This document shows, piece after piece, positions 36,442 through 48,300 of a stretch of 64,000 nucleotides of DNA; position 1 is the stretch's first letter, and every line of letters starts with the position of its first letter. This DNA is from Nemertoderma westbladi (Eukaryota; Xenacoelomorpha; Nemertodermatida; Nemertodermatidae): contig JAUCBJ010002619.1 in NCBI GenBank assembly GCA_032718475.1, positions 1-64,000 on the forward strand. The letters are read 5' to 3'. Position numbers and translations under genes: made by a program. The notes below the pieces were generated by a model that did not search any database, was not told the origin of the DNA, and worked only from the letters and a program-made list of their open reading frames with translations.

Positions 36442-36821
36442 TAAAAATAAGTCTTGTACATTTAACAGAAATGTAAATAGCTAGCCAATATTGTCTTCTG
36501 AGCAGAATATTATAGTCAGTCTGAACTCTGAACTATTAATTACTCGCTGTTCTTACCAATATATATCTAAGAACCAATCACAGCACAGTGTCAGTCAGCT
36601 TTCCTGCTGTGTCTATCTATCGTGGTTACTGGCTCATTACTTCTAATCAGTGCTAACCCAGCCTGCCTACAGCAGGCTACCTATAGAGAGGGTTAGGAGT
36701 TGCTCTGTCTTGTCGGGCTGTCTTGGTAGTTGCTATGGTTACACCCACCTCTGTATTATGTTCCTTATAGTAAACCTTAGCCTTACCAGGTAAAGAGCTT
36801 TACTTATACCAAAGACACATT
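36442..36821 (-). repeat. A1 terminal repeat of the YR element (5' end)
   Basis: 380 bases matching A2 (28969-29341) almost perfectly. It is the 5' terminal repeat when the element is read on its coding strand and presumably holds its promoter. Confidence 0.92.
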
Positions 36822-37740
36822 CTAGCTTCTGTAGCCAAACTACACTTTATTAAATATATGACACTTAATGCCTAACACTATGTGTATGTCTTGGAAGCAT
36901 AACATTGGATTTTTAGGGATAGTCTCTATATTTTTTTATTGGCTTGAATTTTGATTTCTAACAGCTTGTCTCTATATTTCGCGCAGTTGTAATAAAATTT
37001 ATCCCAATTTCATACCGCTAATAGATATGATGTTTTGGATATTTTGGATGGTTCCACCGAATAGAACATCCAATTTTAGTATACAGTAGAAGAATTACAT
37101 ATGAAGTATAATACTGAAATTTCAAGATATAATTTTTTTAGGCAAAGAAGAGGTTTACAGAGGTTTTTCGACACATAATTTTCTTATACTTTATACTTGG
37201 GTTTCCTGTCGCGATTAAATCGATGCAAATGTAGGCCTACTGCAAGTAATTTTACTGAACTGCAAATTATATGAGGATCAAATAATAGGTATGTAATATA
37301 CAGTAGGCCTATTTTATTTGTATTACACTCTGTATTTGCATAAACTTGCTTTGAATTCTTCATTTTTTTAGATCTATTATGACACCACCTCTTCCAAAAT
37401 AACACAAAATTTATTGACAAGTCTACTTTTTTATGTATTTTTGGATTTACTTTCTCATGTTGTGTATAATTAAATATGTGCTCAATTTTACAATATATAT
37501 GTTAAAGAGCAAAATATCACCTTTCGAATTGAATTATACTTGAATGACAAAAATCCGTTTAGCGGTTCAAATTTGACAACTTTGACCAAAATCTTGGACT
37601 TTTAATTACTTAAAGTGTTACGTGCAATTTACAATTGGGGTGACACTGCTTCGAGTGAAATTTTAATAATCAACGCCTACTGTATAATAACTAAAAATTA
37701 TTTGAAATGATTAGGTATTAATAATTAACAAATAAATTAA
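36822..37740. other. AT-rich intergenic DNA
   Basis: No supported gene. Two TAGGCCTA palindromes occur at 37232 and 37304. The minus-strand open stretch 37420-37184 has no recognisable feature. Confidence 0.5.
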
Positions 37741-38455
37741 TAACAGGCATTCCTTTAGGAAACATAGTGGAAGGGTTTACTGTGGAAGATCACCCATGGT
37801 GGTGAACAGACATTACTTTAGGAAACAGAGTGGAAGTGTTAACTGTGGAAGATCACCCATGGTGGTGAACAGGCATTCCTTTAGGAAACATAGTGGAAGG
37901 GTTTAGTGTGAAAGATCACCAATGGTGGTGAACAGGCATTACTTTAGGAAACAGAGTGGAAGTGTTAACTGTGGAAGATCACCCATGGTGGTGAACAGGC
38001 ATTCCTTTAGGAAACATAGTGGAAGGGTTTACTGTGAAAGATCACCAATGGTGGTGAACAGGCATTCCTTTAGGAAACAGAGTGGAAGGGTTTACTGTGG
38101 AAGATCACCCATGGTGGTGAACAGACATTACTTTATGAAACAGATTGGAAGGGTTTACTGTAGAGGATCACCCATGTTTGTGAACAGGCATTCCTTTAGG
38201 AAACAGAGTGGAAGGGTTTACTGTGGAAGATCACCCATGGTGGTGAACAGGCATTCCTTTAGGAAACAGAGTGGAGGGGTTTACTGTGGAAGATCACCCA
38301 TGGTGGTGAACAGGCATTCCTTTAGGAAACAGAGTGGAAGGGTTTACTGTGGAAGATCACCCATGGTGGTGAACAGGCATTCCTTTAGGAAACAGAGTGG
38401 AAGGGTTTACTGTGGAAGATCACCCATGGTGGTGAACAGGCACTCCTTGGCTTAA
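37741..38455 (+). repeat. 63-bp minisatellite, about 11 copies
   Basis: Units of GGCATTCCTTTAGGAAACAG, AGTGGAAGGGTTTACTGTGG and AAGATCACCCATGGTGGTGAACA recur every 63 bases with few changes. The period is a multiple of three and one plus-strand frame stays open through the last eight or so units. It ends in a partial unit (CACTCCTTGGCTTAATGA). Confidence 0.95.
37922..38455 (+). CDS. Possible 21-residue repeat protein (hypothetical)
   Basis: 177-residue ATG frame made only of the repeat MVVNRHSFRKQSGRVYCGRSP. Each unit is basic and has one Cys. The third unit upstream has an in-frame TAG, so the frame covers only part of the array. Substitutions between units are few, and I could not see a clear excess of silent changes. 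No promoter or signal peptide is visible. It may be only the open frame of a 3n-period minisatellite. Confidence 0.2.
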   Translation: MVVNRHYFRKQSGSVNCGRSPMVVNRHSFRKHSGRVYCERSPMVVNRHSFRKQSGRVYCGRSPMVVNRHYFMKQIGRVYCRGSPMFVNRHSFRKQSGRVYCGRSPMVVNRHSFRKQSGGVYCGRSPMVVNRHSFRKQSGRVYCGRSPMVVNRHSFRKQSGRVYCGRSPMVVNRHSLA

Positions 38456-39045
38456 TGAGCCTAAAAGATTCTCACATTCATTATTTGAAATAAGCAAGAG
38501 ACGAGATTTTATAACAAAAATAATATGTATATATATAATATGTATAATAATAATATTTGTATATTGAGATTATTAATTGGAATAAATTAAATCGCCCTTT
38601 ACGGCCAGGACCAAAATTTATATTTTTTTACTAAAATGCTACTTCTTCGAAAAGTTTTATTTTGTAACTTGTAACCTGATTTTTTTATTTTGATGGTCAA
38701 TTACTTGAAAAAAAATTGAGCAGAATATTTGCTTCCACTTTTTAATGCAAAAGCTGCTGTTTTCTAAATAAATATCAAATTTTCAGAAAAAGCACGGTTT
38801 CTTTTCGTAAAACAAGTTATAACAGCAGAACAAAGCATAAAATGTTGTGAGAGATAGGCCTATCCACCATGTAATGTTACTGTTATATTATATTATATAT
38901 ATAGTTAAATCACTGAGTGAGTGGACCGGGAAGCCACTTAATTATAAAATGTGAACTCAGCCTCTGGGCACTTTTTGTTAGATTTTTGTAAGATTTTTTT
39001 TATAGAAGAAGTCAGATATTTTATTGTTGTTAACCCGCGCATCTA
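38456..39045. other. AT-rich intergenic DNA
   Basis: Contains TAT/ATA simple tracts (around 38525-38560 and 38882-38905) and one TAGGCCTA (38855). No gene seen. Confidence 0.5.
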
Positions 39046-39990
39046 AGTGGGCAACAAAATTTTGAGTTTGATCTAGACTTTGCTGATGACTTAGAGTAGG
39101 CCTACTGACAGGATTACTAGGGGACCCAACGGCTCCGCAGCTCATTGGAACAGACTGCTTTTAGTGTTGGTCTCTGTCAACTCCAAGAAGATAAAAATTA
39201 TTTGGAAAGTGAACATTGACAGCCCTAAGGAAATGTTTGATTTATGAGTATAAGCTCTAAGGATGGTGTGATTGAGTATGTGATTTCTGCTACTTGGGGT
39301 CATAGATCCAGAAGCCAGGTGAAGGCCTTCGGATATCTAAGAAGATTGCACGGGGAGCATTTAATAGTCTGTCCAGAATTAAAAAGTCCCATAGAATAAA
39401 ACGGAATCTCAAGGTTCGATTATTTACAGCAGCAGCAGATCCAGTACTCCTCGAAATGGTAGTCCATACTGGGTGGGCTCTAACTGCTGAGAACACCAAA
39501 TCTCGGGAATTTTCGGTAAAATAAACTTATCATTCGAGGTTAAGACCCCTAGATCCCTTCTTATAATAAATGTATAATAACAAACACCTCGAAAAATACA
39601 GCTTGCCAACACATAGTTACTATCAAAAATCTCGGAAAGGCATATACAAGAATTATACGCCGGGTTCATTGTCTCATTCAACCAGACACTATATGATATT
39701 AGAGGTGTTTCATTAACCCCCCCCCCCCCCCAGCTTGACACTTGAACGGAGCCGCCTCCGCTTTGCAGGACATTGGTTTCGCCGAGAGGACCACAAGTGA
39801 ACCATCATGTGCTTTGGCGGCTTCATGGAGTGAATAAGAAAGGCGGGGAGCCCATGACTTTGTTGAGACACCTCCTAAAGGATGAAGTTATTTCTCGCAA
39901 AAGTTTTGGGGGGTGGGGAGTTGTGGCGGCGCAATTTGACGATTTCATGTTTAATACAGCTGCAATGCAGCATGTTGATAGTAGTAGATA
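39046..39990 (+). pseudogene. Decayed LINE reverse transcriptase fragment
   Basis: Plus-strand sequence matches the C-terminal half of the LINE RT at 32254-33565 through many stops and frameshifts. It has FEFDLDFADDLE near 39060, MSISSKDGV near 39245, a GW-ALTAENTKS block near 39475, RSRLRFAGHWFRRED at about 39745-39790, and the same 3' tail ACAGCTGCAATGCAGCATG. About 240 bp near 39500-39740, including a 12-14 base poly-C, look unrelated and may be a later insertion. It is non-functional. Confidence 0.8.
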
Positions 39991-40756
39991 AGTTAGTTTA
40001 TTTTGGTACATTGACTACATTCGTAGTGAATTTATATAAAACCAGTAGTGTGGGACCTTTTAGCCGGTTTCCACAGATGTCGAAATCCCATAAACATTTA
40101 CGCCATGATTAAAATAAAACAAATAAAAAAAAATAATTTACCATTTTGTTAACACTTCTAACAAAAAAATATCACATGAACTGAACGAACGCCCATCTTA
40201 ATAAGCACTTTTATGATAATTTTCATTTCAGTTCCATTGTTCTAGTGGTTCTGATTTAGGCATTTTTTCCTTATAATCGGAAAAACACATTCCACAAATG
40301 GTTTAGATGCAACATCCAGATACCATCATCCAATTTATTGATAACTACACTTTACTTAATCATCTCCAGCACTGAAATTAAAATCGTCAAAAAGTGCGGC
40401 AAACTATGCATGTTCATAACGATGTAAAGTGTTAGGAGTTATATAATATTCGATAATTATTATCCAGTCAATTTCGTTACGAAAATAAAGCAAAGAAATG
40501 CTAGTAATAGTACCTAACATCAAAATACCTAACTCAATACCTAACTCAAAATATTTATTATAAATAATAACATTCCATGCAAAGTTAAGTTTAAAATATG
40601 AATTACATGGACTAACATATATTACAATTAATTGTGTAAATTCAAAATAAATCAAGTTAAAAACTGCACAGCTTCGTATAACAATATAAGAGGTATTTTA
40701 GACACCAGAGTAAGGAATTGTTGCACCGAATATTTAAAGCAATGAGTAAATCCAAA
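39991..40756. other. 3' flank of the ANKRD13-like gene
   Basis: AT-rich sequence, presumably including the 3' untranslated region of the gene that ends at 40757. No other gene seen. Confidence 0.5.
40554..40559 (-). terminator. Candidate polyadenylation signal AATAAA
   Basis: AATAAA on the minus strand, about 200 bases after the ANKRD13-like stop codon. Other AT-rich hexamers are nearby, so the site actually used is unknown. Confidence 0.45.
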
Positions 40757-42000
40757 CTATTTTTCTGTCTTGGATAATTCTAGAATTTCATTAAGAATTC
40801 GTAGGTCCTCTTCTTCTCTTAGTTTAGATTCATCGGCGAGCATTGCACTGAGTTTGAGGGCCTTCGAGAGTTCTGTTTCTGTAGATTGTTTGACAGTAGA
40901 TACTGGCGAGTCTATATGAACCCAGTCTGCCTGCGGTTTCATTGAGTCTGTCGGCGGTTTCATTGAGTCTGTCTGGGACCTCATTGTGTCAGCCTGTGGT
41001 TTCATTGAGTCTGTCTCGGACCTCATTGAGTCTGTCGGCGGTTTCATTGCGTCTGCCTGGGCATCTTCTGAATCCGTGGTTGACCCCGCTGCGACCGTTA
41101 GAACGTCGTTAATGTGAGGGGCTCCATCAGAAGATCCTACAAACTCACTTGTACTTTCCGGCACTACTGAACTCTCTTGTTTGCCTTCGGGAAGAACCTC
41201 CACTGCAGCTGTTTGTCCCTCTGTACCCAACTGCCCCCCTGTATCCAACTGCCCCCCTGTACCCAACGGCCCCCCAGTACCAAACTGCCCCCCCGTACCC
41301 AGCGGCATCCCTGTACCTGACGGTATGTGTCCGTTTGCCCCCTTCCATTCTCTCGCCGCGGCTATGCTAGCCTCTATGGCCTTCTGCAATTCAGCCTCCT
41401 CATCCATCGCAGAACCCCCCACTTCGCTCAAATATTCCGGATGATTAATCGATAAACTCAGTTGTATAGCCTGCTGTAGAGCATCATCCTCCATGCTGCC
41501 GCTCCCTACATGGGATTCATGAGAACGCCCCCCTGCCCCTGAGCTGGAATCCACCATGTGCACGCTGTAGCCGCTAGGTGGCCGGAAGGCGGCCTCGTCT
41601 ATACAGCACGAGGGAACCGCCACCCCTACGGGGTTCCCTTCGGAGTCTGTAGGATCTCCACCAACTACAGTCACGTAATTAGGAGTTTCTACGGATCCGT
41701 TCAAGTTGTTAAAAGTAATTCTCGTATTAAAGACGTGATACAACGGTATCTCTACCTTTATGGGGAAACCGCTGGGGATCTGTAGACTTATAAAGTCTCG
41801 GAGTTTCTTAAAGTGAGCGTTACTCACGGACATGAGATCGAGTATCGGTAGGACTTGTTCCTGCACGGCTAGCGGATGCTCTTCAACCAACCACAGCGTC
41901 GCCTTAAATCTCTGGGTCTTTACGACTTCCTCTATTGGTCGACCTATATCGCGGTCCACAAGTTCCTCAGCGGGATCGAAGTAAACCTCAGGGGGGATAC
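40757..42000 (-). CDS. ANKRD13: ANKRD13-family protein, last exon (conserved C-domain and UIMs)
   Basis: Acceptor TTTCCTCTTCAG|GTATCC; the first complete codons read IPPEVYFDPAEELVDRDIGRP, matching the YFxP..DIGRP block of the family. Counting from the Val before DRDIGRP as 1: FKATLWL.EEHPL (18-30), QVLPILDLM..SNAHF.KLRDFI (35-57), GFPIKVEIPL.HV.N.RITF.NLNG (64-88). Ubiquitin-interacting motifs follow at 157-171 (EDDALQQAIQLSLS), 187-201 (DEEAELQKAIEASIA), 361-374 and 382-398 (EEEDLRILNEILELS), then the stop. Family members bind Lys63-linked ubiquitin on internalised receptors at the plasma membrane and endosomes. Two in-frame tandem repeats between the UIMs are probably lineage-specific. It needs a phase-1 donor upstream, which is found at 62823. 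Confidence 0.93.
40925..41065 (-). repeat. 21-bp coding minisatellite in ANKRD13 last exon
   Basis: Encodes repeats of the type D(S/T)M(K/R)(P/S)(Q/P)(A/T) (residues about 302-345 of the exon). The units differ by several substitutions but the frame is kept. Confidence 0.85.
41215..41325 (-). repeat. 18-bp coding minisatellite in ANKRD13 last exon
   Basis: Encodes repeats of the type LGTGGQ (residues about 215-247), between UIM 2 and the acidic linker. It is Gly-rich and likely a flexible linker. Confidence 0.85.
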
Positions 42001-42002
42001 CT

Positions 42003-42125
42003 GAAGAGGAAATATATTAATTTATAAACCTGCGGGAAAATATATTAATATATAAATATACGGCAAATAATATTAATTTATATAGTAGATATCTGCGGGA
42101 AAATATATTAATTTATATTTTACGT
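42003..42125. repeat. AT-rich short repeats before the acceptor
   Basis: Words (GCGG)GAAAATATATTAATTTATA recur three or four times with variable spacing, directly upstream (gene sense) of the last exon. Confidence 0.6.
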
Positions 42126-42385
42126 CAAGACTGAATTCGATTTAAAAAACGGGGTGACAGTGAATTTTCCCAGTGTTGAATTTATTGCATCTTAGACTAA
42201 TTGGTGAGTATATTGGTAGTTAAAAAAAATATATAAATGTTGATAATAATGTAATAAAGTAATTGCAGCTTTCATACTAGTTAGGAGGAACCTGGTATAT
42301 CCGGTAAAATTCCGGCCGGAATTGACCACATTCACAGCAAAAACCACCGGAATTCCGGCCGGAACGGAATTCCGGGACATCCCTA
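42126..42385 (+). mobile_element. hAT-like element copy 3 (right-end fragment)
   Basis: It matches the last 200-plus bases of 48918-51061 and ends with the same ATTCCGGGACATCCCTA (42369-42385). The flank after the end is TTTACCAG, the start of the 31-bp satellite. No left end is visible. The ACTGAATTC...GTGAATTTTCC part matches 2325-2365 of copy 1, so it is an internally deleted or truncated copy. Confidence 0.7.
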
Positions 42386-45300
42386 TTTACCAGTTGGGTT
42401 AAGTGGGTTAACTTTACTTACCAGTTGGGTTCAGTGGGTTAACTTTACTTACCAGTTGGGTTCAGTGGGTTTACTTTACTTACCAGTTGGGTTCAGTAGG
42501 TTTACTTTACTTACCAGTTGGATTCAGTGGGTTAACTTTACTTACAAGTTGGGTTCAGTGGATTAACTTTACTTACCATTTGGGTTCAGTGGGTTTACTT
42601 TACTTACCAGTTGGGTTCAGTGGGTTAACTTTACTTACCAGTTGGGTTCAGTGGGTTAACTTTACTTACCAGTTGGGTTCAGTGGGTTTACTTTACTTAC
42701 CAGTTGGGTTCAATGCGTTTACTTTACTTACCAGTTGGGTTCAGTGGGTTAACTTTACTTACCAGTTGGGTTCAGTGGGTTTACTTTACTTACCAGTTGG
42801 GTTCAGTGGGTTAACTTTACTTACCAGTTGGGTTCAGTGGGTTTACTTTACTTACCAGTTGGGTTCAGTAGGTTAACTTTACTTACCAGTTGGGTTCAGT
42901 GGGTTTACTTTACTTACCAGTTGGGTTCAGTGCGTTTACTTTACTTACCAGTTGGGTTCAGTGGGTTAACTTTACTTACCAGTTGGGTTCAGTGGGTTTA
43001 CTTTACCCACCAGTTGGGTTCAGTGGGTTAACTTTACTTACCAGTTGGGTTCAGTGGGTTAACAACTTTACTTACCAGTTGGGTTCAGTGGGTTTACTTT
43101 ACTTACCAGATGGGTTCAGTGGGTTTACTTTACTTACCAGTTGGGTTCAGTGGGTTTACTTTACTTACCAGTTGGGTTTAGTGGGCTAACTTTACTTACC
43201 AGTTGGGTTCAGTGGGTTTACTTTACTTACCAGTTGGGTTCAGTGGGTTTACTTTACTTACCAGTTGGGTTCAGTGGGTTAACTTTACTTACCAGTTGGG
43301 TTCAGTGGGTTTACTTTACTTACCAGTTGGGTTCAGTGGGTTAACTTTACTTACCAGTTGGGTTCAGTGGGTTAACTTTACTTACCAGTTGGGTTCAGTG
43401 GGTATACTATACTTACCAGTTGGGTTCAGTGGGTTAACTTTACTTACCAGTTGGGTTCAGTGGGTTAACTTTACTTACCAGTTGGGTTCAGGGGGTTTAC
43501 TTTACTTACCACAGTTGGGTTCAGTGGGTTAACTTTACTTACCAGTTGGGCTCAGTGGGTCAACTTTACTTACCAGTTGGGTCCAGTCAGTGGGTTAATT
43601 TTACTTACCAGTTGGGTTCAGTGTTCAGTGGGTTAACTTCACTTACCAGTTGGGTTCAGTGGTTAACTTTACTTACCACCAGTTGGGTTCAGTGGGTTTA
43701 CTTTACTTACCAGTTGGGTTCAGTGGGTTTACTTTACTTACCAGTTGGATTTAGTGGGTTTACTTTACTTACCAGTTGGGTTCAGTGTTCAGTGGGTTAA
43801 CTTTACTTACCAGTTGGGTTCAGTGGGTTAACTTTACTTACCAGAGTGCGTTTACTTTACTTACCAGTTGGGTTCAGTGGGTTAACTTTACTTAGCAGTT
43901 GGGTTCAGTGGGTTTACTTTACCCACCAGTTGGGTTCAGTGGGTTAACTTTACTTACCAGTTGGGTTCAGTGGGTTAACAACTTTACTTACCAGTTGGGT
44001 TCAGTGGGTTTACTTTACTTACCAGATGGGTTCAGTGGGTTTACTTTACTTACCAGTTGGGTCCAGTGGGTTTACTTTACTTACCAGTTGGGTTCAGTGG
44101 GCTAACTTTACTTACCAGTTGGGTTCAGTGGGTTTACTTTACTTACCAGTTGGGTTCAGTGGGTTTACTTTACTTACCAGTTGGGTTCAGTGGGTTAACT
44201 TTACTTACCAGTTGGGTTCAGTGGGTTTACTTTACTTACCAGTTGGGTTCAGTGGGTTAACTTTACTTACCAGTTGGGTTCAGTGGGTTAACTTTACTTA
44301 CCAGTTGGGTTCAGTGGGTATACTATACTTACCATTTGGGTTCAGTGGTTTAACTTTACTTACCAGTTGGGTTCAGTGGGTTAACTTTACTTACCAGTTG
44401 GGTTCAGTGGGTTTACTTTACCCACCAGTTGGGTTCAGTGGGTTAACTTTACTTACCAGTTGGGTTCAGTGGGTTAACAACTTTACTTACCAGTTGGGTT
44501 CAGTGGGTTTACTTTACTTACCAGATGGGTTCAGTGGGTTTACTTTACTTACCAGTTGGGTTCAGTGGGTTAACTTTACTTACCAGTTGGGTTCAGTGGG
44601 TTTACTTTACTTACCAGTTGGGTTCAGTGGGTTAACTTTACTTACCAGTTGGGTTCAGTGGGTTAACTTTACTTACCAGTTGGGTTCAGTGGGTATACTA
44701 TACTTACCAGTTGGGTTCAGTGGGTTAACTTTACTTACCAGTTGGGTTCAGTGGGTTAACTTTACTTACCAGTTGGGTTCAGGGGGTTTACTTTACTTAC
44801 CACAGTTGGGTTCAGTGGGTTAACTTTACTTACCAGTTGGGTTCAGTGGGTCAACTTTACTTACCAGTTGGGTTCAGTGGGTTAATTTTACTTACCAGTT
44901 GGGTTCAGTGTTCAGTGGGTTAACTTTACTTACCAGTTGGGTTCAGTGGTTAACTTTACTTACCACCAGTTGGGTTCAGTGGGTTTACTTTACTTACCAG
45001 TTGGGTTCAGTGGGTTTACTTTACTTACCAGTTGGGTTCAGTGGGTTTACTTTATTTACCAGTTGGGTTCAGTGTTCAGTGGGTTAACTTTACTTACCAG
45101 TTGGGTTCAGTGGGTTAACTTTACTTACCAGAGTGCGTTTACTTTACTTACCAGTTGGGTTCAGTGGGTTAACTTTACTTACCAGTTGGGTTTAGTGGGT
45201 TTACTTTACCCACCAGTTGGGTTCAGTGTGTTAACTTTACTTACCAGTTGGGTTCAGTGGGTTAACAACTTTACTTACCAGTTGGGTTCAGTGGGTTTAC

Positions 45301-48300
45301 TTTACTTACCAGATGGGTTCAGTGGGTTTACTTTACTTACCAGTTGGGTTCAGTGGGTTTACTTTACTTACCAGTTGGGTTCAGTGGGCTAACTTTACTT
45401 ACCAGTTGGGTTCAGTGGGTTTACTTTACTTACCAGTTGGGTTCAGTGGGTTTACTTTACTTACCAGTTGGGTTCAGTGGGTTAACTTTACTTACCAGTT
45501 GGGCTCAGTGGGTCAACTTTACTTACCAGTTGGGTCCAGTCAGTGGGTTAATTTTACTTACCAGTTGGGTTCAGTGTTCAGTGGGTTAACTTCACTTACC
45601 AGTTGGGTTCAGTGGTTAACTTTACTTACCACCAGTTGGGTTCAGTGGGTTTACTTTACTTACCAGTTGGGTTCAGTGGGTTTACTTTACTTACCAGTTG
45701 GATTTAGTGGGTTTACTTTACTTACCAGTTGGGTTCAGTGTTCAGTGGGTTAACTTTACTTACCAGTTGGGTTCAGTGGGTTAACTTTACTTACCAGAGT
45801 GCGTTTACTTTACTTACCAGTTGGGTTCAGTGGGTTAACTTTACTTAGCAGTTGGGTTCAGTGGGTTTACTTTACCCACCAGTTGGGTTCAGTGGGTTAA
45901 CTTTACTTACCAGTTGGGTTCAGTGGGTTAACAACTTTACTTACCAGTTGGGTTCAGTGGGTTTACTTTACTTACCAGATGGGTTCAGTGGGTTTACTTT
46001 ACTTACCAGTTGGGTCCAGTGGGTTTACTTTACTTACCAGTTGGGTTCAGTGGGCTAACTTTACTTACCAGTTGGGTTCAGTGGGTTTACTTTACTTACC
46101 AGTTGGGTTCAGTGGGTTTACTTTACTTACCAGTTGGGTTCAGTGGGTTAACTTTACTTACCAGTTGGGTTCAGTGGGTTTACTTTACTTACCAGTTGGG
46201 TTCAGTGGGTTAACTTTACTTACCAGTTGGGTTCAGTGGGTTAACTTTACTTACCAGTTGGGTTCAGTGGGTATACTATACTTACCATTTGGGTTCAGTG
46301 GTTTAACTTTACTTACCAGTTGGGTTCAGTGGGTTAACTTTACTTACCAGTTGGGTTCAGTGGGTTTACTTTACCCACCAGTTGGGTTCAGTGGGTTAAC
46401 TTTACTTACCAGTTGGGTTCAGTGGGTTAACAACTTTACTTACCAGTTGGGTTCAGTGGGTTTACTTTACTTACCAGATGGGTTCAGTGGGTTTACTTTA
46501 CTTACCAGTTGGGTTCAGTGGGTTAACTTTACTTACCAGTTGGGTTCAGTGGGTTTACTTTACTTACCAGTTGGGTTCAGTGGGTTAACTTTACTTACCA
46601 GTTGGGTTCAGTGGGTTAACTTTACTTACCAGTTGGGTTCAGTGGGTATACTATACTTACCAGTTGGGTTCAGTGGGTTAACTTTACTTACCAGTTGGGT
46701 TCAGTGGGTTAACTTTACTTACCAGTTGGGTTCAGGGGGTTTACTTTACTTACCACAGTTGGGTTCAGTGGGTTAACTTTACTTACCAGTTGGGTTCAGT
46801 GGGTCAACTTTACTTACCAGTTGGGTTCAGTGGGTTAATTTTACTTACCAGTTGGGTTCAGTGTTCAGTGGGTTAACTTTACTTACCAGTTGGGTTCAGT
46901 GGTTAACTTTACTTACCACCAGTTGGGTTCAGTGGGTTTACTTTACTTACCAGTTGGGTTCAGTGGGTTTACTTTACTTACCAGTTGGGTTCAGTGGGTT
47001 TACTTTATTTACCAGTTGGGTTCAGTGTTCAGTGGGTTAACTTTACTTACCAGTTGGGTTCAGTGGGTTAACTTTACTTACCAGAGTGCGTTTACTTTAC
47101 TTACCAGTTGGGTTCAGTGGGTTAACTTTACTTACCAGTTGGGTTTAGTGGGTTTACTTTACCCACCAGTTGGGTTCAGTGGGTTAACTTTACTTACCAG
47201 TTGGGTTCAGTGGGTTAACAACTTTACTTACCAGTTGGGTTCAGTGGGTTTACTTTACTTACCAGATGGGTTCAGTGGGTTTACTTTACTTACCAGTTGG
47301 GTTCAGTGGGTTTACTTTACTTACCAGTTGGGTTCAGTGGGCTAACTTTACTTACCAGTTGGGTTCAGTGGGTTTAATTTACTTACCAGTTGGGTTCAGT
47401 GGGTTTACTTTACTTACCAGTTGGGTTCAGTGGGTTAACTTTACTTACCAGTTGGGTTCAGTGGGTTTACTTTACTTACCAGTTGGGTTCAGTGGGTTAA
47501 CTTTACTTACCAGTTGGGTTCAGTGGGTTAACTTTACTTACCAGTTGGGTTCAGTGGGTATACTATACTTACCAGTTGGGTTCAGTGGGTTAACTTTACT
47601 TACCAGTTGGGTTCAGTGGGTTAACTTTACTTACCAGTTGGGTTCAGGGGGTTTACTTTACTTACCACAGTTGGGTTCAGTGGGTTAACTTTACTTACCA
47701 GTTGGGTTCAGTGGGTCAACTTTACTTACCAGTTGGGTTCAGTGGGTTAATTTTACTTACCAGTTGGGTTCAGTGTTCAGTGGGTTAACTTTACTTACCA
47801 GTTGGGTTCAGTGGTTAACTTTACTTACCACCAGTTGGGTTCAGTGGGTTTACTTTACTTACCAGTTGGGTTCAGTGGGTTTACTTTACTTACCAGTTGG
47901 GTTCAGTGGGTTTACTTTACTTACCAGTTGGGTTCAGTGTTCAGTGGGTTAACTTTACTTACCAGTTGGGTTCAGTGGGTTAACTTTACTTACCAGTTGG
48001 GTTCAGTGGGTTTACTTTACTTACCAGTTGGGTTCAGTGGGTTTACTTTAACTTACCAGTTGGGTTCAGTGGGTTAACTTTACTTACCAGTTGGGTTCAG
48101 TGGGTTAACTTTACTTACCAGTTGGTTTCAGTTGGTTTACTTTACTTACCAGTTGGGTTCAGTGGCTTTACTTTACTTACCAGTTGGGTTCAGTGGGTTT
48201 ACTTTACTTACCAGTTGGGTTCAGTGGGTTAACTTTACTTACCAGTTGGGTTCAGTGGGTTAACTTTACTTACTAGTTGGGTTCAGTGGGTTAACTCTAC

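Larger units (their letters stand above)
28859..36821 (-). mobile_element. Split-direct-repeat tyrosine-recombinase retrotransposon (Ngaro/PAT-like)
   Basis: Read on the minus strand the order is A1 (36821-36442), reverse transcriptase, RNase H, a Gag-like protein, a tyrosine recombinase C-terminus, B1 (29482-29432), A2 (29341-28969), B2 (28910-28859). This A1-ORFs-B1-A2-B2 layout is diagnostic of split-direct-repeat YR retrotransposons. A1 and A2 differ by one 7-bp indel and about one substitution, so the insertion looks recent, yet the coding parts are damaged: RT is frameshifted and split by a LINE, and the recombinase lacks its N-terminal half. The Gag-like ORF lies between RNase H and recombinase, whereas Ngaro elements usually have it first. 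A 52-bp minisatellite fills the leader. Confidence 0.88.
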
